From RI-106 sp964496875 (lineage in GTDB: Bacteria; Cyanobacteriota; Vampirovibrionia; Obscuribacterales; Obscuribacteraceae): DNA of 64,000 bases. The stretch is taken from NCBI GenBank assembly GCA_964496875.1, contig CAZCBH010000006.1, positions 52,220 through 116,219 on the forward strand. The letters are read 5' to 3'. The notes beneath the pieces were generated by a model that saw only the letters and a program-made list of their open reading frames with translations, was not told the DNA's origin and made no database searches. Made by a program: the position numbers and the translations under genes. Shown in pieces: positions 52,537-60,497 of this stretch; positions within the stretch are counted from its first letter, which is position 1; every line of letters starts with the position of its first letter.

Positions 52537-53847
52537 CTAGTCTAGTTCAACTTGACGGTGAATCTGCAATAGAGCAGTTGTCGGCAAAGGAACTTCATTC
52601 TGTTCAACTAGAATCGGCTCTTCGGCGCCGCTATCTTTATCCGGCAGTAGAGCTTCATCCCTGGCTATATCGATAGCCATCTCGATGGGAAGCTCGGAAG
52701 GTTCCGGAAGAGACTGGGCGATACGGAACGGTTGATTATCGCTCGAGATAGTTTTTTGCCTGGTCGCATCCTGGGTTACTTTATCGAGTTGCTTCCGCAA
52801 CCTATCCACCTGGGCATAGTAAGAGGGCTTGATCACGCTCATGCGAATACCGCCGAAAATCCGAAAATCAAATCCACTCAGTCCCGGTACATTATTGCTG
52901 CCGAAGTTCCAGATAGGCTCCGCCCGAAAGAATGCCACCGTACCTGGTACTTTTTTCGAAATCGGTCGATTAAGCTCGAAAGAGCTGATCATTGCATAAT
53001 TGCGCTGGGGTGGAATGGCTTGCGGATACCTGAAATTGGCGACAAAGGTATTAGTGGCGATGGCGTTCCAGTCTTTCCACCGCCCAAGAACCCCAAGCGT
53101 GAAGAAAGGATCTATCTCTCTAAAAGTGCCGGTTGCAAAAATATTTCTGCTTCTAAGCTGCAGCTGGGTATTAGCGAAACCGATCAACTTAGGAGAGAAA
53201 ACATGGGTGTAGGTAAGACCGGGCAGAAGGTCTGCCTGCCTGAGATTCCTTGCTTGCCATAACTGCCTGACCTGAAAGTCAGCCTGAAGATTAGACCTGG
53301 TGCCAATGGGCACATCCTGCCTCAGACCTCCGGACAGAGACATAAAAGTCGGATAGGTCAAAAATCCATGCCGAGCATAGACATCTTTGATCATAAAATA
53401 GTTGCAGTAAATGCTTGAATTCGGCAGAAAGTTATAGCCCAGAGTAATATTCGGCTGGACTCGAAAAACATAATCTCTCTCCGGATTACGGCGAGTGAAA
53501 AGGACGTTGCTCTCGAAACGCTGAGAAACCTCGGTGACCGAACTGAACCACATTCGAGCGGGCAGCTTCTGCTTCAAATAAAACGTGTAGCCCGGTCGAA
53601 TCAGCTCTCTTTCGTCCCCGACTCTGGTGGGAGTAATGTCCGTCGGAATAATTGCTGGACTTGGTGTGCGGTCGCCGCCGCCAAAATTCTGCGCCACCAG
53701 AGTACGGCCGGTCAAAGTTATCGGACTGAGTCCGGCACTGTCCTGACCAAACGCAGACCGGCCGCTGCCTATACAGAACGCGGCCCCGGTAAAGAGCATC
53801 ACCAAGCCAGTCTTAGAAATTAGATAACGAATACCGAGAGATTCCAT
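52537..53847 (-). CDS. exported protein, probable outer-membrane beta barrel
   Basis: 436 residues. Signal peptide at residues 1-35 (LVMLFTGAAFCIG ... AFGQ). Residues about 90-360 alternate polar and aromatic residues with many Tyr/Phe/Asn/Arg (YTFYLKQKLPARMWF, ITLGYNFLPNSSIYCNYFM), as in beta barrels; QPNITLGYNFL and similar stretches fit an outer-membrane strand pattern. The C-terminal 80 residues (RLRKQLDKVTQ onwards) are helical and acidic. It converges with clp with only 12 bp between stops. Substrate unknown. Confidence 0.65.
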   Translation of the reverse strand: MESLGIRYLISKTGLVMLFTGAAFCIGSGRSAFGQDSAGLSPITLTGRTLVAQNFGGGDRTPSPAIIPTDITPTRVGDERELIRPGYTFYLKQKLPARMWFSSVTEVSQRFESNVLFTRRNPERDYVFRVQPNITLGYNFLPNSSIYCNYFMIKDVYARHGFLTYPTFMSLSGGLRQDVPIGTRSNLQADFQVRQLWQARNLRQADLLPGLTYTHVFSPKLIGFANTQLQLRSRNIFATGTFREIDPFFTLGVLGRWKDWNAIATNTFVANFRYPQAIPPQRNYAMISSFELNRPISKKVPGTVAFFRAEPIWNFGSNNVPGLSGFDFRIFGGIRMSVIKPSYYAQVDRLRKQLDKVTQDATRQKTISSDNQPFRIAQSLPEPSELPIEMAIDIARDEALLPDKDSGAEEPILVEQNEVPLPTTALLQIHRQVELD

Positions 53848-54074
53848 TTTACAGAGGTTCTAGTAAATTCCAGAGCCGGAAAGCTAGTTCATGATAACCG
53901 AAGCGACAAGCAATAGCCCATCCCTTGACTTCACCGGGGATGCTCAAGCACGGCGCGGGCATCTGATCAAGTCCTGATAAGCGGTGCCCTGTCTCAGATA
54001 GACGCCAACAGAAGGGTTATTAAGATTATTCCAACAGCCCCTCCACCTGACATCCGCGATCTTCTGAACGGACT

Positions 54075-55280
54075 TCAGGGCGAGCGCCCTGGCACCATAT
54101 TCGGTTTATCGAGTTTGACCCTGTCTTTTGACTCTTGCCAGATGGTTGCCGGCGCCACCAGCAGGTCGCAGTAGTTAAGTTTAAAAAAATTGGGATTTGA
54201 AGTTAGCCCTATAGAATCGGCTTGACTGGCTGCCTTTGCCCCAGAAGGAGATCTCAATTTATCGGCCAGATCCTTCATCTTTCGCCTGGTCTCCACGTTC
54301 TCGTCCACAGATGCTCCACGCTCTAAATGAGCCGCCGCTTCCTCGAACCTGCGCCTTTCAAGATCTAGGGTGCCCAGAGAGTAATGAGCCGGAGCATTGT
54401 TTTTATCCAGCTCGACCGATTTCAAAAATGCTTTTTCAGCCTCTTCCTTTCGCCCCTGGCGATAATAGATGTTTCCGAGAGCCTCGTGAATCTTTGCATT
54501 CTCGGGCTCCTTCTTTAGAGCGGCCTTGTAATCTAATAGCGCGCCATCGAGTCTATTGAGATTGGCCCGCAAGTGCCCCCTGGTCAGATAAGCACTGCCT
54601 GTGCCACCACCATCTTTAATCAGAATATCCAGATCGGCAAGGGCGTCTTCGCCCCTGTTCAATTTGAACTTGGTCACCGCCGCACCCAATCTAGCATCTG
54701 TTGCCGCTTTGCGGTCCTTGCCGCCTGCTGCCCTGGCGAAACAGATCAGCGCTTTTTCCGATTGCTTCAGATCGAGGTTGATGTAACCGAGAATGTTCAT
54801 CACCGCTTCTTCCGGCGCCCCCAGAACAATTGCCTCCTCAAACTCCTTCACGGCCAGATCATATCGCTTCTCGCCCCGGTAGAGATTGCCTAGCAGCATG
54901 TGCATATTTTTGTCTTCGGGCTTAAGCTTGACCAGAGCCTTAGCGTGTTCGATAGCTGCGCTGCGATCTTTTTTCATCAGATACAGATTGACCAGACTCA
55001 AATGAGCATCAACCATGTCCGGCTCAAGCTCCAGTGCATGTTCAAAGCGCTCTATCGCTTCGTCACGATCACCATGAAAATACAGAAAATCACCCAACTC
55101 CTTCTCTTTGTCCGCTTCAGATTTAGCCTCAACCGAAAAAGGAGAGCTGATAGAGAGGACAATTCCCCACAAAAGAGGTAGAAAAAACCTGGCAACTGTC
55201 AAATTCGAACTTTTCAATATCGGAAACCGGACCGAATCGCGTTTTACTCTAAGAGTATCGCATAGCGCAGAGAATGACAC
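54075..55280 (-). CDS. exported TPR protein
   Basis: 401 residues from GTG at 55280; a TTG at 55217 would give a cleaner signal peptide (VARFFLPLLWGIVLSIS then VEA). Eight or so TPR units from residue 60 to 330 with the canonical pattern (DEAIERFEHALELEPDMVDAH, DLAVKEFEEAIVLGAP, GALLDYKAALKKEPENAKIH, EEAEKAFLKSVELDKNNAPAH; each about 34 residues apart). A basic/hydrophobic tail ends the protein. Probably a periplasmic scaffold. No downstream gene on the same strand. Confidence 0.85.
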   Translation of the reverse strand: MSFSALCDTLRVKRDSVRFPILKSSNLTVARFFLPLLWGIVLSISSPFSVEAKSEADKEKELGDFLYFHGDRDEAIERFEHALELEPDMVDAHLSLVNLYLMKKDRSAAIEHAKALVKLKPEDKNMHMLLGNLYRGEKRYDLAVKEFEEAIVLGAPEEAVMNILGYINLDLKQSEKALICFARAAGGKDRKAATDARLGAAVTKFKLNRGEDALADLDILIKDGGGTGSAYLTRGHLRANLNRLDGALLDYKAALKKEPENAKIHEALGNIYYRQGRKEEAEKAFLKSVELDKNNAPAHYSLGTLDLERRRFEEAAAHLERGASVDENVETRRKMKDLADKLRSPSGAKAASQADSIGLTSNPNFFKLNYCDLLVAPATIWQESKDRVKLDKPNMVPGRSP

Positions 55281-55357
55281 GGACCCCTGGCAAGACTTGA
55301 AGAAGCGATGAAGGATTATCTATACTGCCGGAGAATGGAATCTAAAGAGGGCTGGCA

Positions 55358-55810
55358 ATGGTTAATAGAGCGAAGAAGAATGGTCCCCACTCGAGCGGAT
55401 TGATTCTCTGCGAGCGAGTTTTACAGGATCTTGTCAATCGAGACGCGGTTACCTGCGTAAACATCTTCAACGGTCTCTCTGCCCAGAGCTTTCCTATGCT
55501 GATGCCGGTGGCCTACGCATTCGCACAGGTAACGGGAGCATCAGGTCCCTTCGAGTACGAGTACAAGATTCTCGATGGCGAAGGAAATATCGTCGCTCTC
55601 TCGCAAAAATCGAGGGTCGATCCTCAACCCGGTACGGACGAGACCACAAGCCATAAGGTAATCAGCGCCTTCAACGGACTCGGATTCGAGAAGGAGGGAC
55701 TTTATATGGTCACCCTGGAAATCGATGGTGTAGAAGCGGCTGAACTGCCTCTTAAGGTAACGAGAATAATGCCCCAGGTTGTCTCTGGTCAGGCCGGAGG
55801 CCGCGCCTGA
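55358..55810 (+). CDS. DUF6941-like hypothetical protein
   Basis: 150 residues. The start SGLILCERVLQDLVNRDAVTCVNIF matches small proteins with a 'CD/CERVLQD ... V.IFN' beginning; the rest is a beta sandwich-like pattern (YAFAQVTGASGPFEYEYKILDGEGNIVA) with a FEKEGLYMVTLEIDGVE strand near the end. Cytosolic. I think it belongs to the DUF6941-type family, with moderate confidence. Function unknown. The next gene on the strand is a 33-aa peptide with a good ribosome site. Confidence 0.6.
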   Translation: MVNRAKKNGPHSSGLILCERVLQDLVNRDAVTCVNIFNGLSAQSFPMLMPVAYAFAQVTGASGPFEYEYKILDGEGNIVALSQKSRVDPQPGTDETTSHKVISAFNGLGFEKEGLYMVTLEIDGVEAAELPLKVTRIMPQVVSGQAGGRA

Positions 55811-55905
55811 AAAGCAAGTGCTTTGACTGTCGCATACAGTAATAGCAACAGACTATAAGAAGGAAAAGCACGGCTCCACCAAGGCTCCAGAAAAGGAGAT
55901 GGTTT

Positions 55906-56007
55906 ATGGTGTCCACCATTCAGATTATCTCCCATTCTAAGTGCATCAAAGAGGAGCGGATGTCAATGTACCGGCAGGGATTTGCAACTGTTAAACTTCC
56001 CCTCTAG
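55906..56007 (+). CDS. possible 33-aa peptide
   Basis: ATG at 55906 with AAAAGGAG 8 nt upstream; 33 codons to TAG (MVSTIQIISHSKCIKEERMS...). It ends 30 bp before the next gene. The peptide is basic with no membrane segment. The strong Shine-Dalgarno is the main support; a shorter frame starting five bases earlier (ATGGTTTATGG...) is also possible. It may be a leader for the amidohydrolase-like gene. Confidence 0.4.
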   Translation: MVSTIQIISHSKCIKEERMSMYRQGFATVKLPL

Positions 56008-56037
56008 GCACGGATGGAAAAGCAGAGGTAACAAGAG

Positions 56038-56817
56038 ATGAGCAGGCCTGACTGGGAAATCACACGAGGATCGTCGCCGATTCTTGCCACCGCTATTCAT
56101 AACGGTAATCTAGTCAGGGCTGACCTGAAAAAAAGGATGATTCTGGCCGATGCTTCCAGACTGAGAGAAGAAGATCCCTATACCGGAAGATGGACCGCCA
56201 TCGCCGAGAACAGAATTATCCTCAACACTTCCCGCTTCGAAGTCGACTTGAACCGCCCCCGGGAAAAAGCTGTCTACGCCAGGCCGGAAGATGCCTGGGG
56301 CTTGAATATCTGGGACCAGGAGCTGGAGCAAGAGGTGGTCGATCTATCTTTGACGAAATACGACCGCTTCTACAGAGAGCTGAAGACCATACTCGATGAG
56401 CTCCAAGCTCAATTCAACCGCTTCGTCGTCTATGACATCCACTCTTATAACCACCGCAGAAACGGTGCCGATGCGCCCCCTGAGCCGCAAGAAGCGAATC
56501 CCGAGGTCAATCTGGGCACCGGCACCCTGGACAAATCGCGCTGGGGCCAGGTGGCTGACGCATTTATGGACACGATTCGTGATTTCGATTACAACGGCCG
56601 CCATCTGGATGTGAGAGAAAATATCAAATTCAAGGGTGGCTTTCTTTCTACCTGGATTCATGAGAATTATCCTGAAACCGGCTGCTGCCTTGCCGTCGAG
56701 TTCAAGAAATTCTTCATGGACGAATGGACCGGCGAGTATTTCGAGGAAGACATGGTCAGAGTGGAAGAAGCGCTGAAAGCGACGTTGGCACCTGTAAGCG
56801 AAGCCGCCAACCGCTAA
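56038..56817 (+). CDS. N-formylglutamate amidohydrolase-like protein
   Basis: 259 residues. Family cues: AIHNGN (19-24) for the metal-binding start, SRFEVDLNRPREKAVY (63-78), VVYDIHSYNHRR with the central His pair, then PEVNLGTG. The family is zinc-dependent and hydrolyses N-formylglutamate (histidine degradation) or related N-acyl amides. Length and motifs fit. No hut genes are nearby, so the substrate may differ. It is followed by the regulator-kinase gene. Confidence 0.8.
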   Translation: MSRPDWEITRGSSPILATAIHNGNLVRADLKKRMILADASRLREEDPYTGRWTAIAENRIILNTSRFEVDLNRPREKAVYARPEDAWGLNIWDQELEQEVVDLSLTKYDRFYRELKTILDELQAQFNRFVVYDIHSYNHRRNGADAPPEPQEANPEVNLGTGTLDKSRWGQVADAFMDTIRDFDYNGRHLDVRENIKFKGGFLSTWIHENYPETGCCLAVEFKKFFMDEWTGEYFEEDMVRVEEALKATLAPVSEAANR

Positions 56818-56957
56818 ACTTCAGGCGGTCTGACTAACTCGTAGCGAAGCCGAAAGTCAGCCTATAGTGTGATTTTTCAACATGACAGGTAGATTGTCTG
56901 ATACCATGAAGTTAAAACTACCTTGCACAAACCAATTTTTATATCCGGTAGCCTGGA

Positions 56958-58640
56958 ATGCCTGAAGAATCTGGGCCAGAGCCTGGCAGCAAAAAAACCG
57001 TCTCCATTCTCCTGGTCGAAGATCAAGAGATGTTGCGCCTGGGCGTCAAGCTCTCTCTGCAAGGTCACGAAGATCTGGAACTGATTGGTGAAGCCACCAG
57101 CGGCCCCGAGGCTGTCCGATTGGCAAGAGACCTGAATCCGGACCTGATCCTCATGGACATCGGGCTGCCTGAGTTCGATGGAATCGTTGCGACAAGAAAA
57201 ATCAAGACCGAAGGTAAGAGTAAGGTTCTCATTCTGAGCAGCCATGGAGAAGATGAGTGCCTTTATCCCTCTCTGGAAGCCGGTGCAGATGGATATTGCC
57301 TTAAAGAGTTGAGTAAAGACTCCCTTCTTGCGGCAATTCGAGCCGTGTCCAGTGGCGGCACCTGGCTGGACGAAACAATCGCAAGACGAGTGATAAACGC
57401 TGTTAAGACAAGCGATAGCACAACTTTCCGAAAATCTCAGCCGGGCCTGCTCAATCATCGAGAAAGAGAGTTGCTGAATCTGCTTCTAGAAGGGAAAAGC
57501 ACCGAAGTAATCGCCCAGGAACTCAATATATCCTCTGCCCAGGTCCATGAGTCAACCAAAACCGTCCTGCAAAAATTAGCAGAGAAAGCTGAGAAAATAG
57601 AAAGAAATTATAGCCAAATCAATGAAGAAGAAAGAATCTCTAACTCTACCTCTACGAAAAACCTGTCATCCGATTATGAACCGACCAAACGCTGCCGATT
57701 CTGCCACAGCAAAATTGCTCTCGAATACGACTATTGTCCGGCAGACGGCGAGACAGCCATCGTAGACAACCGAATCGGTTCCATCTTCGCCAATCGTTAT
57801 GAAATTCTATCCTTGATCGGCTCCGGCACAGGCGGCTCTGTGTATAAGGCCAGACACCGATATCTAAAGTTTCTCGCTTCAATCAAAATCTTGCACTCTG
57901 ATCTGATGCGCAATCTAGAGCTGCTTCATAGATTTAGATTGGAAGCAGCAAGCATCTGCTCGCTGGATCACCCTAATATAATTACGGTAAAAGACTTCGG
58001 AATATCAGAAGAAGGTGATGCCTTCATGATCATGGAATACTTCGAAGGCAATGGATTGGATCAAATCCTCGAAAAGGAATACCTTCTCGAATACGAAAAG
58101 GCGATTGTCATCTTTGCCCAGATCTGTGACGGAATGCAAGCAGCCCATGAAAAGGGAATCCTGCACAGAGATCTGAAACCCAGCAATATTCTTATACACG
58201 ATATGGGTAACAAGACCACCGTTGCCAAAGTGGCGGACTTCGGTACAGCCAAGATTCTAAAAGGAGAATCCCAGGATGAGAACACCGCCCTGCATAACAT
58301 TACCAGAACTCAGGCCGGCCAGGTTCTGGGGACACCGATCTACATGAGTCCGGAGCAATGCCAATCGAGAACTCTGAGCCCGGCCTCGGATATCTACTCT
58401 CTGGGATGCTTGATGTATCAATGCCTATCAGGTCAACCACCGATAAATGGAAAAGACTACATGGAGGTAATGTACAAACATGTCTATGAAATTCCGCAAG
58501 ACCTTGCCGCCACTTCAATTGGGCCTGCCCTGCCCGAAAAGCTGAAAGGGCTGGTAATGAAAACACTGAATAAAAACAGCTCTTCTCGACCGCAGAAAAT
58601 GAAGGAGTTGAAAGCTGACTTATTGAGCATTTCAATTTAG
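56958..58640 (+). CDS. response regulator (REC-LuxR-type HTH) fused to a zinc ribbon and Ser/Thr kinase
   Basis: 560 residues with four parts. Receiver domain 15-130: acidic pair ED (21-22), D67 in ILMDIGLPEFDG, and CLKE near 105. A NarL/LuxR-type helix-turn-helix at about 165-212 (LLNHRERELLNLLLEGKS, IAQELNISSAQVHEST). A small zinc ribbon at about 240-260 (CRFCHSK ... CPADGE). A Hanks-type kinase at about 277-560: LIGSGTGGSVYKARH, SIKILHS, HRDLKPSNILI, DFGTAK, TPIYMSPEQC. The combination of phosphorylatable regulator, DNA-binding-like domain and Ser/Thr kinase is unusual. It precedes a histidine kinase and two more two-component genes. Confidence 0.9.
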   Translation: MPEESGPEPGSKKTVSILLVEDQEMLRLGVKLSLQGHEDLELIGEATSGPEAVRLARDLNPDLILMDIGLPEFDGIVATRKIKTEGKSKVLILSSHGEDECLYPSLEAGADGYCLKELSKDSLLAAIRAVSSGGTWLDETIARRVINAVKTSDSTTFRKSQPGLLNHRERELLNLLLEGKSTEVIAQELNISSAQVHESTKTVLQKLAEKAEKIERNYSQINEEERISNSTSTKNLSSDYEPTKRCRFCHSKIALEYDYCPADGETAIVDNRIGSIFANRYEILSLIGSGTGGSVYKARHRYLKFLASIKILHSDLMRNLELLHRFRLEAASICSLDHPNIITVKDFGISEEGDAFMIMEYFEGNGLDQILEKEYLLEYEKAIVIFAQICDGMQAAHEKGILHRDLKPSNILIHDMGNKTTVAKVADFGTAKILKGESQDENTALHNITRTQAGQVLGTPIYMSPEQCQSRTLSPASDIYSLGCLMYQCLSGQPPINGKDYMEVMYKHVYEIPQDLAATSIGPALPEKLKGLVMKTLNKNSSSRPQKMKELKADLLSISI

Positions 58641-58836
58641 CTCCAATCGCTCCTGCTCTTATTCTTATACGCGGCAGCACTATTAACGGCGATGCCACCG
58701 TCAATAGGACTAAGCACCAGAATTAAGCCCTCTCACTGATTGTTCTTTTAACTCTATCAAAAGGCTTCCGGCGTCATTCGACAGATAAGTAATCGCATTT
58801 TTATTTTTCTGTCAGCCTGGAAGAGCCACGCTACTC

Positions 58837-58842
58837 TATAAT
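58837..58842 (+). promoter_or_regulatory. candidate -10 box upstream of the PAS histidine kinase
   Basis: TATAAT occurs 89 bp upstream of the ATG at 58932. A good -35 is not visible, so the promoter is tentative. The 291-bp gap before the kinase otherwise holds only the hairpin at 58881-58909. Confidence 0.3.
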
Positions 58843-58880
58843 CTAAGTAATGGTATCCAGATGGTAACCCAATCCCTATT

Positions 58881-58909
58881 GCTGCTAGCCCACCAACAGC
58901 TCTAGCAGC
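58881..58909 (+). promoter_or_regulatory. 8-bp perfect inverted repeat in the histidine-kinase leader
   Basis: GCTGCTAG and CTAGCAGC flank a 13-nt loop, 22 nt before the ATG at 58932. No T-run follows. It would fold in the mRNA leader and could affect translation, since no good Shine-Dalgarno precedes the ATG. Confidence 0.4.
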
Positions 58910-58931
58910 AAAGAGCCATGCGCAACTGACA

Positions 58932-60050
58932 ATGAAAGATAAAGTGAACGGTCATTTTCAACTTGACCTGGACGGCCTTCGCATGATTCTCGATACCGCT
59001 CCCAACGGCATTCTCATGGTAGATGAAAGCGGACGAATTGTTCTGGCAAATAAAGAGCTGGAGAATCTCTTTCTCTACGAGTCGAATGAGCTGCTGGGAG
59101 AACTGATCGAAGTTCTGGTGCCCGGCGATGCCAAAGCGAGCCATCCTCATTCCCGCAAGAGTTTTTTCGACACCCCGGAACCACGTGCCATGGGGGCAGG
59201 AAGAGACTTGAACGGTCTGCGTAAAGACGGCAGTCTCTTTCCGGTGGAGATCGGTCTAAATCCGCTTCAATCAGGAGACAAGCGCTATGTGGTCGCTTCG
59301 GTGGTGGATATCACCGAACGAAAGAAGGCAGAAAAGATTCTCAAAGAGAATCTGGTCGAGCTCAAGCGATCGAATGAAGACCTGCAGCAATTTGCTTATG
59401 TCTGCTCCCATGATCTCCAGGAACCACTGCGCGTTATTTCTAACTATACCCAACTGCTGGATAGAAGATATCGGGGCAAACTCGACGAGAACGCCGATGA
59501 TTTCATAGAGTTCATCACCGATGCCACCAGCCGCATGCAAATCTTGATAAACGACCTATTGGTCTACAGCCGCGTTCAGACCAGAGCACAGCAAATGAGA
59601 GAAGCCGATTGCTCTTTCGTGGTAGAGAAAGCGATGGCCAACCTGAAATTGGCCATCAATGAAAACGATGCCAAAATCACCATTGTGGACGAGCCACTAC
59701 CCACAGTACTGGGAGACGACTCCCAGTTGATCCAGCTTTTCCAAAACTTACTCGGTAACGCCATCAAATTTCGAAGCCAGGAACCGCCTGTCATAAAGAT
59801 AAGCACGGAAGAGAAACCGGACTCCTGGATATTCCGTATAGAAGATAACGGTATCGGCTTCGAGATGAAGTATGCCCAGAGAATTTTTGTGATTTTCCAG
59901 AGACTTCATCCCAAAGAGAGTTATCCCGGCAGTGGCATAGGTCTTGCAGTCTGTAAAAAAATTGTTGAACGACATGGCGGGGACATGACAGTCAACTCTG
60001 AACCAGGCCTCGGTACGACCTTTGAATTCAGCCTGAAAAAATTCAAATAG
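58932..60050 (+). CDS. PAS-domain sensor histidine kinase (phytochrome-kinase style)
   Basis: 372 residues, soluble. PAS domain at 17-135 (ILDTAPNGILMVDESGRIVLAN) with the typical VDITERK linker, then HisKA with phospho-acceptor H160 in CSHDLQEP, and HATPase with NLLGNAIKF (N box), DNGIGF (G1) and GSGIGLAVCKKIVERHGG (G2). No membrane segment, so it senses a cytosolic signal. It is followed 21 bp later by an Rcp1-like receiver. Together they form a two-component pair. Confidence 0.92.
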   Translation: MKDKVNGHFQLDLDGLRMILDTAPNGILMVDESGRIVLANKELENLFLYESNELLGELIEVLVPGDAKASHPHSRKSFFDTPEPRAMGAGRDLNGLRKDGSLFPVEIGLNPLQSGDKRYVVASVVDITERKKAEKILKENLVELKRSNEDLQQFAYVCSHDLQEPLRVISNYTQLLDRRYRGKLDENADDFIEFITDATSRMQILINDLLVYSRVQTRAQQMREADCSFVVEKAMANLKLAINENDAKITIVDEPLPTVLGDDSQLIQLFQNLLGNAIKFRSQEPPVIKISTEEKPDSWIFRIEDNGIGFEMKYAQRIFVIFQRLHPKESYPGSGIGLAVCKKIVERHGGDMTVNSEPGLGTTFEFSLKKFK

Positions 60051-60071
60051 ACGGTAATAAGGATGCGAAAA

Positions 60072-60497
60072 ATGGCCGAGACGATAAAGGTATTGCTTGT
60101 AGAAGACAGTCAAGCTGACGCACGATTAATAACAGAAGTCTTCCGGGACGAAAAAATAATGGTCGATCTGGATATCGCAAGGGATGGCGAGGAAGCGATG
60201 GAATACCTGCTCAGCGAAGGAAATAATCCAGATCTGGTTATTCTCGATCTCAATCTCCCGAGAAAAGATGGTAGAGAAGTCCTGGCCGAAATCAAAGAGA
60301 ACAAGTCACTCAGGACCATACCGGTGGTAATCCTCACCACTTCTCAATCGGAAGAGGACATTCTTAAGAGCTACAAGCTGAATGCCAACTGTTATGTCAC
60401 CAAGCCGATTGATCTCGATCAATTTATCAAGATAATCAAATCTCTGGATGAATTCTGGTTCTCGGCGGTAAAGTTTCCGCGGGAAATCAAAAAATGA
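60072..60497 (+). CDS. single-domain response regulator, Rcp1/CheY-like
   Basis: 141 residues from the ATG at 60072, which has AAGG 9 nt upstream; the ATG at 60063 is too close to it. Receiver only: VEDSQADARL with the acidic pair, D59 in ILDLNLPRKDG, TTS switch residues and YVTKPID with the conserved Lys. Rcp1-type length and the LITEVFRDE/YVTKP pattern fit regulators paired with phytochrome-like kinases. It likely takes phosphate from the neighbouring PAS kinase. Its stop overlaps the next gene's ATG (ATGA). Confidence 0.92.
   Translation: MAETIKVLLVEDSQADARLITEVFRDEKIMVDLDIARDGEEAMEYLLSEGNNPDLVILDLNLPRKDGREVLAEIKENKSLRTIPVVILTTSQSEEDILKSYKLNANCYVTKPIDLDQFIKIIKSLDEFWFSAVKFPREIKK

Noticed and set aside
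52518..52548. GAACTAG/CTAGTTC inverted repeat between the convergent clp and barrel genes as a terminator
   Set aside because: Stem of 7 bp with a 17-nt loop and no T-run on either side.
53994..54053. 19-aa hydrophobic peptide (MSGGGAVGIILITLLLASI), toxin-like
   Set aside because: Short, without a convincing ribosome site or antitoxin RNA; chance cannot be excluded.
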